A DNA stretch of 64,000 nt from positions 222,669-286,668 of the forward strand of contig DAORAL010000002.1 of assembly GCA_035344155.1 (NCBI GenBank), in the 5' to 3' direction. Every line of letters begins with the position of its first letter. The first letter of the stretch is position 1. A program made the position numbers and the translations under genes. The stretch comes from UBA1845 sp002338715 (GTDB lineage Bacteria > Planctomycetota > Phycisphaerae > UBA1845). This document shows positions 46,999-56,430 of this stretch, piece by piece. The notes below the pieces were generated by a model. It searched no databases, had not been told where the DNA came from, and worked only from the letters and a program-made list of their open reading frames with translations.

Positions 46999-47577
46999 TC
47001 AGTCGGCTGAGTCACTCTCCGCCTGTAAATCGAGCTCATCTGCCACCGTTGTCAGCGCTTGGACGCAGTGGTTGATCAATTCGTCCAATTCGATTTCGAG
47101 CAGGGCGGCGCCGTCGATGATGTCCTGACGACTGACGGCGGCTGCGAAGGATGCCTGCTTCATTTTCTTCTTCACGCTCTTGGCCGACAAACCGTCGAGC
47201 TTGCCCGGGCGAAGTCGGGCCACCGCGTGGATAAATCCACAGAGTTCGTCGACAGCGAAGAGCGTCTTGCGGAGCGGGGTATTGCGAGGATGGGTGTCGA
47301 GATTCCAGTCGGCGTGCGAAAGGATTGCGTCGATGACTTCATCGGGGACACCGCGTTCTTTGAGTATCTTCGCGCCTTCGCGGGTATGATCCGGTGGATT
47401 GGGGAACAACTCGTAATCAAAGTCGTGGAGCAGTCCAGTGACAGACCACGTTTCCTCATCGTGCCCGCCCAAGCGGGCAAAGTGGACCATGGCGCTCTCG
47501 ACGGCGATACAATGCCGGCGAAGCGATTCACTTTTGACATGTTCGGTCAGGATGTCCCAGGCCTGTTGTCGATTCAT
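46999..47577 (-). CDS. HD-domain hydrolase
   Basis: A 192-residue protein. Metal-binding residues of the HD superfamily are visible: RRHCIAVESAM (first His), GLLHDFDYE (His-Asp) and LSHADWN. Relatives include phosphohydrolases acting on nucleotides and small metabolites; the substrate is unassigned. The C-terminal helices (DIIDGAALLEIELDELI) are an extension. Start ATG at 47577; 48 nt of upstream frame lacks a better start. It is divergent from the APH-fold kinase gene, sharing a 138-bp promoter region. Confidence 0.8.
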   Translation of the reverse strand: MNRQQAWDILTEHVKSESLRRHCIAVESAMVHFARLGGHDEETWSVTGLLHDFDYELFPNPPDHTREGAKILKERGVPDEVIDAILSHADWNLDTHPRNTPLRKTLFAVDELCGFIHAVARLRPGKLDGLSAKSVKKKMKQASFAAAVSRQDIIDGAALLEIELDELINHCVQALTTVADELDLQAESDSAD

Positions 47578-47715
47578 GCGATGGATATCCACGCTCTGCA
47601 CACTATTGATCCGCCAGCAAAGCATTTGTTTGACGTTTTTCCCACACGTCGATTATGATCACCTTAACGGTTACAAGCAAACATGTTCCATTCGATTGCC
47701 AACAGAAGGTGAGCA

Positions 47716-48753
47716 TTGCCGCCGCCAACCCGCGACACTTTTGCGACTGATGAACTTGCGATTGTGCTGAGTCACTACAACCTCGGCGTGATCGAATCCA
47801 TCACCGAGTTCAAGCGCGGTTCACGCCGCAGTCCCAAGCTGGGAATCGTCACAGACTCCGGCAAATACCTGCTCAAAAAGCGGGCGGCTGACCGTGGCGG
47901 ATTGGAACGCGTGACCTACACGCACGCGATTCAGCATCACCTGGTCGAAAAGAATTTTCCGTTGCCCAGGTTGCAGTGTCCCGTCGGGTCCAGTGACACA
48001 ATTTTGGCACTGGGCGAATCGTTGTACGAAGTATTCGAATATGTCTCGGGTCATCCCTACTCCGGCGAACCCAGGGAAACCAGGGCTGCCGGTCGGGTGC
48101 TCGCGGAGTTTCATTCCGATCTCGCCGACTTTCCCGATGCGCGGTCATTCGCGAGTTCGGGATACCACGATGCCCTGGGCGTGCAGACTGGCTTGAATGC
48201 AGTGCCAACCAGTGTCACCGCCCATGACAGTGCAGCCGGCAAAGAAGCTGAAGTGTTGGCGCTGACGAGTTTCCTGTTTGAAGCGTACACATCCGCAGCC
48301 GACAAGGTCGAGCAAGCCGGGTTCGCCGAATGGCCCGAATCCGTGACCCACTCCGATTGGCACCCGGGCAACATTCTCTACAAGCGCGGCGAAGTGCTCG
48401 CGGTCGTCGATTATGATTGCGCCAAACCCGGCAAGCCAACCTGCGATATCGCCAATGGTGCGCTGCAGTTTTCAATCATCGCCAGCGGTACGCCCGACTC
48501 CTGGCCCGACCATCTCGACCTCCTTCGCATTCGCGAGTTCCTCTCCGGTTACGAGGAACACAGCCCCATCGATGAATCGCGTATGGAACTGCTTCCGCAC
48601 CTGATGATTGAAGCCCTCATTGCAGAAGCTGTCCTGCCCATCGCCGCGACGGGAACCTTCGGTCGCTTTGGTGGTTTTGGTTTTATGCAAATGGTGCGAC
48701 GCAAGGTCCGCTGGATCCAATCCCACGCCGACCAACTCCGCGTGGTCGCATAA
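47716..48753 (+). CDS. Phosphotransferase of the aminoglycoside/choline kinase fold
   Basis: A 345-residue protein. The catalytic loop THSDWHPGNILY contains the Brenner motif H-x-D-x4-N, and VVDYDCAKPGKPTCDIAN supplies the metal-binding Asp. Members phosphorylate aminoglycosides, choline, homoserine, fructosamines or other small alcohols and amines; nothing points to resistance here. The N-lobe (YLLKKRAADRG) carries the likely ATP-binding Lys. The start is TTG with AGAAGGTGA about 4 nt upstream; no in-frame ATG exists before the conserved region. Confidence 0.78.
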   Translation: MPPPTRDTFATDELAIVLSHYNLGVIESITEFKRGSRRSPKLGIVTDSGKYLLKKRAADRGGLERVTYTHAIQHHLVEKNFPLPRLQCPVGSSDTILALGESLYEVFEYVSGHPYSGEPRETRAAGRVLAEFHSDLADFPDARSFASSGYHDALGVQTGLNAVPTSVTAHDSAAGKEAEVLALTSFLFEAYTSAADKVEQAGFAEWPESVTHSDWHPGNILYKRGEVLAVVDYDCAKPGKPTCDIANGALQFSIIASGTPDSWPDHLDLLRIREFLSGYEEHSPIDESRMELLPHLMIEALIAEAVLPIAATGTFGRFGGFGFMQMVRRKVRWIQSHADQLRVVA

Positions 48754-48793
48754 GTTCAATTGCTTCAAGGTCGACCAAGACCGGGTTCGCATT

Positions 48794-48820
48794 CCCCTGG
48801 ATTCCCACGTGCGCGGGAAT
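48794..48820 (+). repeat. Dispersed palindromic repeat, copy 3
   Basis: CCCCTGGATTCCC, identical to copy 1 for 13 nt, is followed by 8 nt and GGGAAT. It lies in the gap between convergent genes; the right flank differs from the other copies. Confidence 0.65.
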
Positions 48821-48875
48821 GGCGGCGGTGGGAATGTCGGCGGTGGGGCATCACCACGATTGAGCTTGGGTTGCG

Positions 48876-50138
48876 TTAAGCCGGCAGGCGGCGGGCGACG
48901 ATGGCCGTCAAATCGTCCGGTTGCGGCATGTTGCCCACGAACTGTTTAAGTCGCGAACGCATCAACTCGATCAACTCGCTGGCTGTGGCATCCGGGTTGT
49001 CACGCAGCGTCTCAATGATCCGTTCAATGCCGTACTGCTCGCCCGATTCATTGTTCCATTCAAACATGCCGTCGGTGATCAGCAGGAAGATATCGCCCGG
49101 TTCCATCTCGATCGTGGGGGGCGGGACCACGACGAGCGGGTCGAGTATGCCCAGCGGGATCGTGTCGGCTTGCATCTCGGCCACTTGACCGTCTGATCGA
49201 CGGTAGTGAATCAGGGGGCCATGCCCGGCGCTGAGATAGTTGATCGTGTTGGCTTTGCTGTCGACGATGCCGAGAAACGAGGTGATGAACATGTTGTTGG
49301 GAATCTCATCACCAAGAAGCGCATTAACTTTGCTCAACACGGACAGCGGGTCGTTGTCTGTCGTGGCCAATGCCTTGACCATCGCGAGAAACTGCGACAC
49401 CAGAAGAGCGGGCCCAATCCCGTGACCGGTCGCATCGGCAATGACCAATCCCGTCAGATGATCGCCCAACTCGAGAAAGTCGTAGCAATCGCCTCCGGTT
49501 TCGTCTGCCGGCAGATTAAATCCGGCAATTTCGTAACCTTTGACTTTGGGGTCGCTTTGCGGAAGAAGCGATTGCTGAATGTCGCGGGCGACGGCAAGAT
49601 CGCGCTCGATCCGCCGCTTCTCGGTGTATTCGTCGATCAATCGCTGACGTTGAATCGCGACACCCGCCAGCGAACTGAGCGTGTCAGCCAACTCCTCATC
49701 GCGCTCTTCAAACGGACCGCCCTTGCGGTTGAGCACCTGGAGGACGCCCACGAGCGACCGATCGTGCCCGCGCATCGGAAACGTTAACAGGTTGCGGGTC
49801 TTGAATCCGGTGGCTTTGTCGATGTCCTGATTGAAGCGGGCGTCGGCGTAGGCGTCGGGGACGTTGATGACGTTGCCCGTGCGAATGCTCTCACCGGCGA
49901 TGCCGCGGTCGGCGCTGAATCGAATTTCGCTGGTTCCTGTTGCGACCTGGCTATAGAGCTCGTGGGCTTTGGGGTCGTACAAAAAAACGCTCGTGCGTTC
50001 ACAATTGAGAATGTGATTGGAAGCCTCGGCGATTTCCTCAAGCAGCGGAATCAGCTCGGTCGTGGCACCAAGGCGGCGCGAAATGTCCAGAAGCGTGGTG
50101 AGGTCTGCAATCTGGCGTTCAGCATTTGGGGTGGACAT
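48876..50138 (-). CDS. GAF-domain SpoIIE/RsbU-type protein phosphatase
   Basis: A 420-residue protein with an N-terminal GAF domain (about residues 20-165), a short coiled helix (IERDLAVARDIQQSLLPQ) and a C-terminal PP2C-type SpoIIE domain. GGDCYDF and IADATGHG carry the aspartates that bind Mn/Mg. RsbU-like proteins dephosphorylate anti-sigma-factor antagonists in partner-switching cascades, with the GAF part sensing a small ligand or redox state. No antagonist or kinase gene is adjacent, so the partner is elsewhere. Last gene of a minus-strand block below the clpP genes; 146 bp separates them. Confidence 0.9.
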   Translation of the reverse strand: MSTPNAERQIADLTTLLDISRRLGATTELIPLLEEIAEASNHILNCERTSVFLYDPKAHELYSQVATGTSEIRFSADRGIAGESIRTGNVINVPDAYADARFNQDIDKATGFKTRNLLTFPMRGHDRSLVGVLQVLNRKGGPFEERDEELADTLSSLAGVAIQRQRLIDEYTEKRRIERDLAVARDIQQSLLPQSDPKVKGYEIAGFNLPADETGGDCYDFLELGDHLTGLVIADATGHGIGPALLVSQFLAMVKALATTDNDPLSVLSKVNALLGDEIPNNMFITSFLGIVDSKANTINYLSAGHGPLIHYRRSDGQVAEMQADTIPLGILDPLVVVPPPTIEMEPGDIFLLITDGMFEWNNESGEQYGIERIIETLRDNPDATASELIELMRSRLKQFVGNMPQPDDLTAIVARRLPA

Positions 50139-50284
50139 GCCTGTAGAATCCCAGCTTCAATCCACAAATGCAAGTGACGGTGAATTGCCGCCACGTTGAT
50201 TCGACTTGTGGGCGCACGTCGGCTGGGCTATGCGATTTTGCACGCCTGAACGGATATCGCATCCTGATCTCTGGCGGAGTTTGC

Positions 50285-50893
50285 TTACGCTTCGGGCATG
50301 CGTTCGAGCATGACGTCTGCCAAGCCGTAATCGATGGCTTCGCCGGATTCGAGCCACTTGTTGCGGTCGCAGTCCTTTTCGACCTGTGCCATCGGCTTGC
50401 CGCTACGTGAGGAAATGATTTCGTAGAGGCGTTTGCGGAGTCGGACGATTTCTTCGGCTTCGATGGCGAGGTCGGTCGCGCTACCCTGCATGACGCCGCC
50501 AAGCAGCGGCTGATGGAGCAGGACGCGTGAATTCGGCAGGGTGTAACGTTTGCCCTTTTCGCCACCACAAAGCAGCACCGCACCCATGCTAGCCGCCATG
50601 CCGACGCAATACGTCGCGACGGGGCAGCGCAGGAACTGCATGGTGTCGTAAATCGCCAAACCGGCTGACACACTTCCACCGGGCGAATTGATGTAGAAGT
50701 GAATGTCTGCTTTCGGATCTTCGTTCGAGAGAAACAGCATCTGGGCGACGATCAGGTTTGCCGAATCGTCATCCACCCCGCCGGCCAAAAAGACAATGCG
50801 GTCCTTGAGCAGTCGCGAGAAGATGTCGTAGGCGCGCTCGCCGCGTCCGGATGATTCAATGACAAACGGGATGTTGTAATTCATGGAAGCCAT
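50285..50893 (-). CDS. clpP: ATP-dependent Clp protease proteolytic subunit (copy A)
   Basis: A 202-residue serine peptidase forming the barrel of the Clp protease. The catalytic triad appears as Ser in GMAASMGAVLL, His in LLHQPLLGG, and Asp in CDRNKW. The N-terminus is somewhat diverged (MASMNYNIPFVIESSGRGERAY, in part), but the axial-loop region is present. GAGGGAA precedes the ATG. It lies 98 bp after the second clpP in the order tig-clpP-clpP; the pair may form a mixed heptamer or tetradecamer as in other bacteria with two ClpPs. No clpX follows. Confidence 0.94.
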   Translation of the reverse strand: MASMNYNIPFVIESSGRGERAYDIFSRLLKDRIVFLAGGVDDDSANLIVAQMLFLSNEDPKADIHFYINSPGGSVSAGLAIYDTMQFLRCPVATYCVGMAASMGAVLLCGGEKGKRYTLPNSRVLLHQPLLGGVMQGSATDLAIEAEEIVRLRKRLYEIISSRSGKPMAQVEKDCDRNKWLESGEAIDYGLADVMLERMPEA

Positions 50894-50991
50894 TTTGTAT
50901 TCCCTCGCCCAGTTGTGGCGTTTCTAACCTGTTTCAGTTGACTCGCGATCCAATGACGTCAGAGTTTTCGCCGCGTGATTGTTATCCGCGA

Positions 50992-51624
50992 TTACTTTTT
51001 CTTCTTCTTGTCTTTGTCAGCGTTGGGGCCGTGATCGAGAATCTCATCGACGACGCCGTACTCCAGCGCTTCTTTGGCGTTGAGGTAACGATCGCGCTCG
51101 GTGTCTTCAGTCACTTGTTGAACGGTCTTGCCGGTCGTCTCTGAGATGATTTCGTTGAGACGCTTTTTGTCGCGAAGGACTTCTTCGGCTTGGATGCGGA
51201 TGTCTTCGGCTTGCCCGGTGATACCGCCATAGGGCTGATGGAGCATGATCTTGGCGTTGGGCAGGATGAATCGCTTGCCCTTGGTGCCGGCCATCAACAC
51301 GACAGCCGCACCGCTCGCGGCTTGACCGATGCAGTACGTCGCGATCTTGCAACCCACCAATTGCATGGTGTCGTAGATCGCGAGCGTCTGGTCCACCAAG
51401 CCGCCCGGCGAGTTGATGTAAAGGTTGATGTCCTGGTCGCGCTTGATCGACTGCAGGTACAGCAGGCGCATGATCGTGGCGCTGGCGGTTCGTTCGGTGA
51501 TGGGACCGGCGAGGAAAATGATCCGGTTTTCCAGCAGCATGTCCTCGATCGACATCTCGCGGGTGCGCTGGTAGGCCGGGAACTGATTCATCGTCGGGAT
51601 CGGTAGGTGACCGATTTCGTGCAT
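50992..51624 (-). CDS. clpP: ATP-dependent Clp protease proteolytic subunit (copy B)
   Basis: A 210-residue paralogue: catalytic Ser in IGQAASGAAVVLM, His in MLHQPYGGI, and Asp in EDTERDRYL. The Met of the usual AASMGA is Gly here, which narrows side-chain packing near the active site. The C-terminus is Lys-rich (NADKDKKKKK), possibly flexible. GAAGGA precedes the ATG at 7 nt. The paralogues differ over much of their length, so they are an old duplication. Lies 127 bp downstream of tig. Confidence 0.95.
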   Translation of the reverse strand: MHEIGHLPIPTMNQFPAYQRTREMSIEDMLLENRIIFLAGPITERTASATIMRLLYLQSIKRDQDINLYINSPGGLVDQTLAIYDTMQLVGCKIATYCIGQAASGAAVVLMAGTKGKRFILPNAKIMLHQPYGGITGQAEDIRIQAEEVLRDKKRLNEIISETTGKTVQQVTEDTERDRYLNAKEALEYGVVDEILDHGPNADKDKKKKK

Positions 51625-51751
51625 CGTGCATTCCTTCTTTCAGGACAATCCATTGTGACCAACAGGCGCGATCCGACTGCGCCGCGAGGGCTTCTAATCG
51701 GTGCGACGGATGACTCTAGGTGCCAACCGTCAAACGGCAAATCAGCCGCGA

Positions 51752-53299
51752 TTACTCCTTATCATCGGCTTTTTTCTTCTTGGTCTTGGTTGCCGTCTTC
51801 TTCTTGGTGGTCTTCTTATCGGACGCAGCCTTCTTCTTGGGGGCGCCTTCGGTTATTTCGGCTTCTCCAAGGAGCATTTCGAGGACCTTCTCGTCGCGAA
51901 GCTGGACATAAAGCGTGCGGAGGTGCCCGGTGCTGATGATTTCGTCCCGGACGCGGTCGAAGCGGCGGTTGCGGCGGGCGGCGATCATGGCGATGGCGTT
52001 GTTGACCTCTTCCTCGGTGATCTGGATGTCCCGCTCTTCCGAGATTTTGTCCATAATGAACACGAGCTTCAGTTCATTGCGGGCACGGGTGGAGGCTTCC
52101 AGACGCAACTCATCGGCGTGCTTGGAAATCTCGCTGTCCGGGACACCCTGGCGGTAGAGGTTCATCATCTGCTGACCGACGAGGTGCTCGGTATGCCGCT
52201 GCGAAACACCTTCGGGAACATCGAAGTTGGCTTGCTCAAGCAGATACTCTTTAACCTGTTGCCGCATTTCGCGACGCACCTGCTGGTCGAGTGATTGCTG
52301 CATCGAGTCCTGGATGTAGGTTTCAAAGTCAGCGCGCTTCTCGAATCCGATCGACGCAAGATAGGCATCGTCAAGATCGGGAACTTCCAGACGCTTGACC
52401 TGCGAAACCGTCAGTTCAATTTCCGCCGGCTTGGAGCGCAATTCGACATCGGTGTAGTCGTCGGGAAGGGTGGCTTTCAACGCGATCTTGTCGCCGACTT
52501 TCTTGCCGGTGGCTGCTTTTCCGAATCCATCCATCAGGATGCCGTCGTAGCGCTGATCGCGAACGGCCAATTCAGCGCTGTCTTCCGTCTTGATCGTGTT
52601 GCCGTCACAGATCACTTTCATCGTTCCGACAATCACATCGTCGGCGACGGTCTTGCCATCTTCGACAGGCATGTATGTGCCGCGCATCATGTTCATGCGC
52701 TTGATTTCGTCGTCCACGTCCTTCTTGGCGATTTTCAAATCGGGCTTGGAAACCGCGATGCCCTTTAACTCGGGAAGTTCGAACACCGGACGCACTTCGA
52801 CTTCGCATTCGACATTCCAGTCACCCTCTGCCGGGCACTTGAGGTGCTTGATGGCTTCGCCCAACGGCAGAAGTTGCTCGACATCTACGGGCTTGGCATT
52901 GCCATCCTTGTCGGCGCGATTCTCCGACACGGTGACGCGCACCAGCGGATCACCCAGGGCATCGATCGATTCCTTCTCAATGCCAGCCAGATAGGCGCTG
53001 CTCACCAACTGCTGGTTGACCTCTTCGCCAACCTCATTGCCGAACCGCTTCTGGAGGAGCTTCTGCGGAGCCTTGCCAGGACGGAAACCCGGGACGGACG
53101 CCTTCTCGCGAAGTTCGTCGTAGCGGGTGTCGAGCTGCTCGTCGATGCTCGCACGCGGGATCGTGATAACGACTTTCTTGCGAAGGGAGCCAATTTCGTC
53201 CACTTTGACGCTGATGGCACCTTTGAGTTTTTCCTGGAGCGACTGCTCCTCGCCACCATCTGCGGCCAGTTCAGCAGTTGCGTTGTCAGCTTCGGTCAT
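51752..53299 (-). CDS. tig: Trigger factor, ribosome-associated folding chaperone
   Basis: Binds nascent chains at the ribosome exit. A 515-residue protein. The N-terminal ribosome-binding domain has the signature VPGFRPGKAP; the middle PPIase-like domain contains GDKIALKATLPDDY; the C-terminal helical arms follow. Start ATG at 53299 with AGGAG 8 nt upstream; a GTG 9 nt earlier overlaps that site and is unlikely. Two oddities are an N-terminal acidic extension (EADNATAELAADGGEE) and a Lys-rich tail (KKKTATKTKKKK) of a kind seen in some other proteins here. First gene of the tig-clpP-clpP block. Confidence 0.94.
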   Translation of the reverse strand: MTEADNATAELAADGGEEQSLQEKLKGAISVKVDEIGSLRKKVVITIPRASIDEQLDTRYDELREKASVPGFRPGKAPQKLLQKRFGNEVGEEVNQQLVSSAYLAGIEKESIDALGDPLVRVTVSENRADKDGNAKPVDVEQLLPLGEAIKHLKCPAEGDWNVECEVEVRPVFELPELKGIAVSKPDLKIAKKDVDDEIKRMNMMRGTYMPVEDGKTVADDVIVGTMKVICDGNTIKTEDSAELAVRDQRYDGILMDGFGKAATGKKVGDKIALKATLPDDYTDVELRSKPAEIELTVSQVKRLEVPDLDDAYLASIGFEKRADFETYIQDSMQQSLDQQVRREMRQQVKEYLLEQANFDVPEGVSQRHTEHLVGQQMMNLYRQGVPDSEISKHADELRLEASTRARNELKLVFIMDKISEERDIQITEEEVNNAIAMIAARRNRRFDRVRDEIISTGHLRTLYVQLRDEKVLEMLLGEAEITEGAPKKKAASDKKTTKKKTATKTKKKKADDKE

Positions 53300-53595
53300 C
53301 GTGGACACTCCTCATGTGAATCTCGGGGACCAAATAAAATCGGCAGTTTCCCCAGCTTTTCGTTGATAAACCCCGGTAGCCTACCGCAGCGGTGGCACCT
53401 GGGCAACTGCCCGGATCGGATTCGCCGATCCGGCAGAATTCGCCGATAGTACAGACGGAAACGCACTTCGCAATACCGCCCTCAAGTCGCATGTTCGTGA
53501 CCCGGTCGGAGCCGTTTTCCAGTGTCAGGAATTATGGTAGCCTCTGAACTGATCAATCCAGCTTTGGCGCACATGCTTTTAATGGAGTTTAAACC

Positions 53596-54645
53596 ATGAG
53601 TGCAATCCTAGACCTGCTCGGAAGCGAAGCGGATTCGCTGCTTGGCTATAAGTGTACGGGCATCGACCAGTCGCTGCTGACCCTGCCGGGCCCCAACTAC
53701 GTGGACGATGTCTTCTCATGGACCGATCGCCCGCTCCCCGTGATTCGGTCCATGCAACAAATTCTCGATGCCGGACGCCTTGGCGGCACCGGATTCGTCT
53801 CGATTCTCCCGGTTGACCAGGGGGTTGAGCACACGGCTGGCGCGTCCTTCGCTCCGAACCCGATCTATTTCGATCCGGAGAACATCGTCAAGCTGGCGAT
53901 CGAAGGCGGCTGCAACTGCGTGGCCTCGACGCTGGGCGTATTGGGTGCGGTCGCCCGCAAGTATGCCCACCGGATTCCGTTTCTCGTCAAGCTCAACCAC
54001 AACGAGCTTTTGACCTATCCGAACAAGTACGACCAGATCATGTTCGCCAACGTGCAACAGGCGTATGACATGGGCGCGGTGGCTGTCGGTGCGACGATTT
54101 ACTTTGGTTCGGAAGAATCCAATCGTCAGATTCAGGAAGTCAGCGAAGCGTTCCACCATGCCCACGAGTTGGGAATGGTCACCGTGCTTTGGTGCTACCT
54201 GCGCAACAATGGCTTTAAGAAAGACGGCGTGGATTACCATGTGGCGGCTGACATGACCAGTCAGGCCAACCACCTCGGCGTGACCATCGAAGCCGACATC
54301 ATCAAACAGAAGCAAGCCGAGAACCGCGGCGGATTCAGCGCGATCAATTTCGCGAAGACCCACAAGGATGTCGACAACAAGCTGACCTCGGACAATCCGA
54401 TTGACCTGACCCGCTATCAGGTGGCTGGCTGCTACTTGGGCAAGATGGGCCTGATTAACTCGGGTGGTGCGTCAGGGGCCAACGATTTTGCCGATGCCGT
54501 CAAGACCGCAGTCATCAACAAGCGTGCGGGCGGAATGGGCTTGATCTCAGGCCGCAAGGCTTTCCAGCGTCCGATGGAAGAAGGCGTCAAACTGCTGAAT
54601 TTGATTCAGGACGTCTATCTCGACAAGTCGATCACGGTCGCTTAG
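53596..54645 (+). CDS. fbaB: Class I fructose-bisphosphate aldolase (archaeal/DhnA-like type)
   Basis: Splits fructose-1,6-bisphosphate into DHAP and glyceraldehyde-3-phosphate in glycolysis and gluconeogenesis. A 349-residue protein of the FbaB family: GFVSILPVDQGVEH near the N-terminus, the Schiff-base lysine region PFLVKLNHN, GAVAVGATIYFG and GLISGRKAFQRP. It needs no metal, unlike class II enzymes. GGAG precedes the ATG by 8 nt. The 296-bp divergent gap with tig holds both promoters. It ends in a strong terminator. Confidence 0.94.
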   Translation: MSAILDLLGSEADSLLGYKCTGIDQSLLTLPGPNYVDDVFSWTDRPLPVIRSMQQILDAGRLGGTGFVSILPVDQGVEHTAGASFAPNPIYFDPENIVKLAIEGGCNCVASTLGVLGAVARKYAHRIPFLVKLNHNELLTYPNKYDQIMFANVQQAYDMGAVAVGATIYFGSEESNRQIQEVSEAFHHAHELGMVTVLWCYLRNNGFKKDGVDYHVAADMTSQANHLGVTIEADIIKQKQAENRGGFSAINFAKTHKDVDNKLTSDNPIDLTRYQVAGCYLGKMGLINSGGASGANDFADAVKTAVINKRAGGMGLISGRKAFQRPMEEGVKLLNLIQDVYLDKSITVA

Positions 54646-54717
54646 TTCGGTCACGGTGCTGGGGGTGGTGCGGTCACCGATGGTCGCATGACCACAAGTC
54701 CATCGAATCAACAATGA

Positions 54718-54750
54718 ACCGTCAGGGGTTGTTGGCCCCTGACGGTTTTT
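54718..54750 (+). terminator. Rho-independent terminator after fbaB
   Basis: ACCGTCAGGGG pairs perfectly with CCCCTGACGGT (11 bp) around a 7-nt loop, followed by T residues. The stem also encodes the last residues and the stop codon of the convergent gene. Confidence 0.94.
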
Positions 54751-56251
54751 CATTTGATTGACCCACGGTTGAAGATTCGTTCTGCTTGCCAGTCGCGTCG
54801 CTTGATTCCGTTGGTTTTGAATCAGGCGTCTCGGAATCTTTTTCGCCAGGGTTGGTGGGGTTGTCTTTGGGGTCCTGGGGAATCGTTGGATGATTCTCGG
54901 TGTACACGACCGACCAGACAACGATGTCTTTCTTGGCGTCGGATTTGTCATCTACGCCGTCCACGCCGACCGAGTACACCAACTCGCCATCGCCACCGGG
55001 GCGGAACAGGAAGTCTTTACCCGTGTAGGGATCGATGCGGCAAATCGCGAGCGCAGGCTTGTTGAGGAATTCAGGATCGCGCGGCCAAACGCCGGTGCGT
55101 TTGAATTCCATCGCCTTTTCCAGAAATACCCTGGCCCCCCGGCGCAGGGTTTCGGTACGGAACGAGGTTTGCACGGCAAAGCCGATCTTCGGAACCAGGC
55201 ACTCCATTCCGGCCTTGCCTTCCCAATATTCGTTTTCGATCTTCGCGATTTCATTTTTCAGATCGATGACGTAGGGCCTGCAGAGAAGCTGCCGCATCTG
55301 TTCGTAATAGTTGTGGATTGCATTGGCCAGTTCCACGGGATCGGCAGAAGCAAGTGTTTTGCATGTCGGGTCGACTCTCGTGCTCTTGCGACTCATGGCG
55401 CCATAGAACTGGTCCACGGTTTGCTGATTGATTTTTGGCTTTCCGCTATCGCCTTGTGCGTTGCCATCCATACAGAAATGCTGAAGCTGTTGAAGCGCGG
55501 ATGCTTCCGCAAAATAGAGCGAACGGGCAAAAAGCTGCGTGACCGGGACGCTGTCGTATTCGTCGAAACCGGTCATGATCTCGTCCCAGACATGATTGCG
55601 GTGCATGAAGCTGCGAAGGGCAGTGAGTACCTGCGTGTAGATCACGTTGCGATGACCGGATGAGAAGAACTGTTCTTCCAGGCTCGGTAAGCGCGACAGG
55701 TGATCTGCAAATGCCAGGTTCGACCGCGTCGCGTCGATCAAATACTCTGTCTTGATGACGTTGCCGTCGATGCGCCAACCGCGTGCAAACATCATCTGTC
55801 CGATCGCTCGGCCATTGACGAATCTTGAAATCGGTCGATCGCACAGGAACTTGAAATTCTCAAGCCGACGGACGGACATGTTCTTCTTGGACGCAGCGTC
55901 CATGAATGGTTTGAAATACTTCGGCTCAAGTTTCTTGATCCAATTGGCAAGTGCCGGCTTTTCGGACACCCTCCATTCTTTGGGATTCTCCAGGACCTCA
56001 AGCATCTGCCTGAGCGCATCACCCTTGGGGTCGAGTTTCAGCGCATTGGCTTCTGGTCCAAACAGAATCGGCTCGTAAATCGGCAGGGCGTCATCATCAT
56101 TTTTCGGCGCGAACTCGTCGAAATACCAAGCCGTATAATCGACCGGTGTCTTGAAGTCCGGAATTGGCGGTGGCTTGATGGGGGTGAGTTGACCGTACGC
56201 CGATGGAACCAACGTCATTGCAAGACAAAGTATAAACGCGTGAATTCGCAT
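54722..56251 (-). CDS. Exported protein of unknown function
   Basis: A 509-residue protein. The ATG at 56251 has GGAGAA about 8 nt upstream and gives a signal peptide (FILCLAMTLVPSAYGQ); the 49 upstream codons are poor. The body is helical and soluble with many Arg, Lys and Asn residues and no motif I can assign. The C-terminal 60 residues are low complexity (PKDNPTNPGEKD, SETPDSKPTESSD). Its last codons fall in the fbaB terminator. It is divergent from the MOSC gene. Secreted, perhaps periplasmic; no other context. Confidence 0.72.
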   Translation of the reverse strand: MRIHAFILCLAMTLVPSAYGQLTPIKPPPIPDFKTPVDYTAWYFDEFAPKNDDDALPIYEPILFGPEANALKLDPKGDALRQMLEVLENPKEWRVSEKPALANWIKKLEPKYFKPFMDAASKKNMSVRRLENFKFLCDRPISRFVNGRAIGQMMFARGWRIDGNVIKTEYLIDATRSNLAFADHLSRLPSLEEQFFSSGHRNVIYTQVLTALRSFMHRNHVWDEIMTGFDEYDSVPVTQLFARSLYFAEASALQQLQHFCMDGNAQGDSGKPKINQQTVDQFYGAMSRKSTRVDPTCKTLASADPVELANAIHNYYEQMRQLLCRPYVIDLKNEIAKIENEYWEGKAGMECLVPKIGFAVQTSFRTETLRRGARVFLEKAMEFKRTGVWPRDPEFLNKPALAICRIDPYTGKDFLFRPGGDGELVYSVGVDGVDDKSDAKKDIVVWSVVYTENHPTIPQDPKDNPTNPGEKDSETPDSKPTESSDATGKQNESSTVGQSNEKPSGANNP

Positions 56252-56430
56252 TCTGAATGTTCTCCGGAAATTGATGCCCAAAATCGATGACGAATTTATA
56301 ATACATCGACGGATTCGGAGGCAATACACACCAATCAAGTGAAATGTTTGTGTTACAAACAATCGCTTGAATGACCGATTGCAGTGTTGATACTTCATAT
56401 ACGGCTTGTGGGCAGATGGAGACGAATCAA

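Noticed and set aside
47716..48753. Antibiotic resistance (aminoglycoside kinase) call
   Set aside because: Only the general APH fold and Brenner motif are visible; nothing supports drug specificity.
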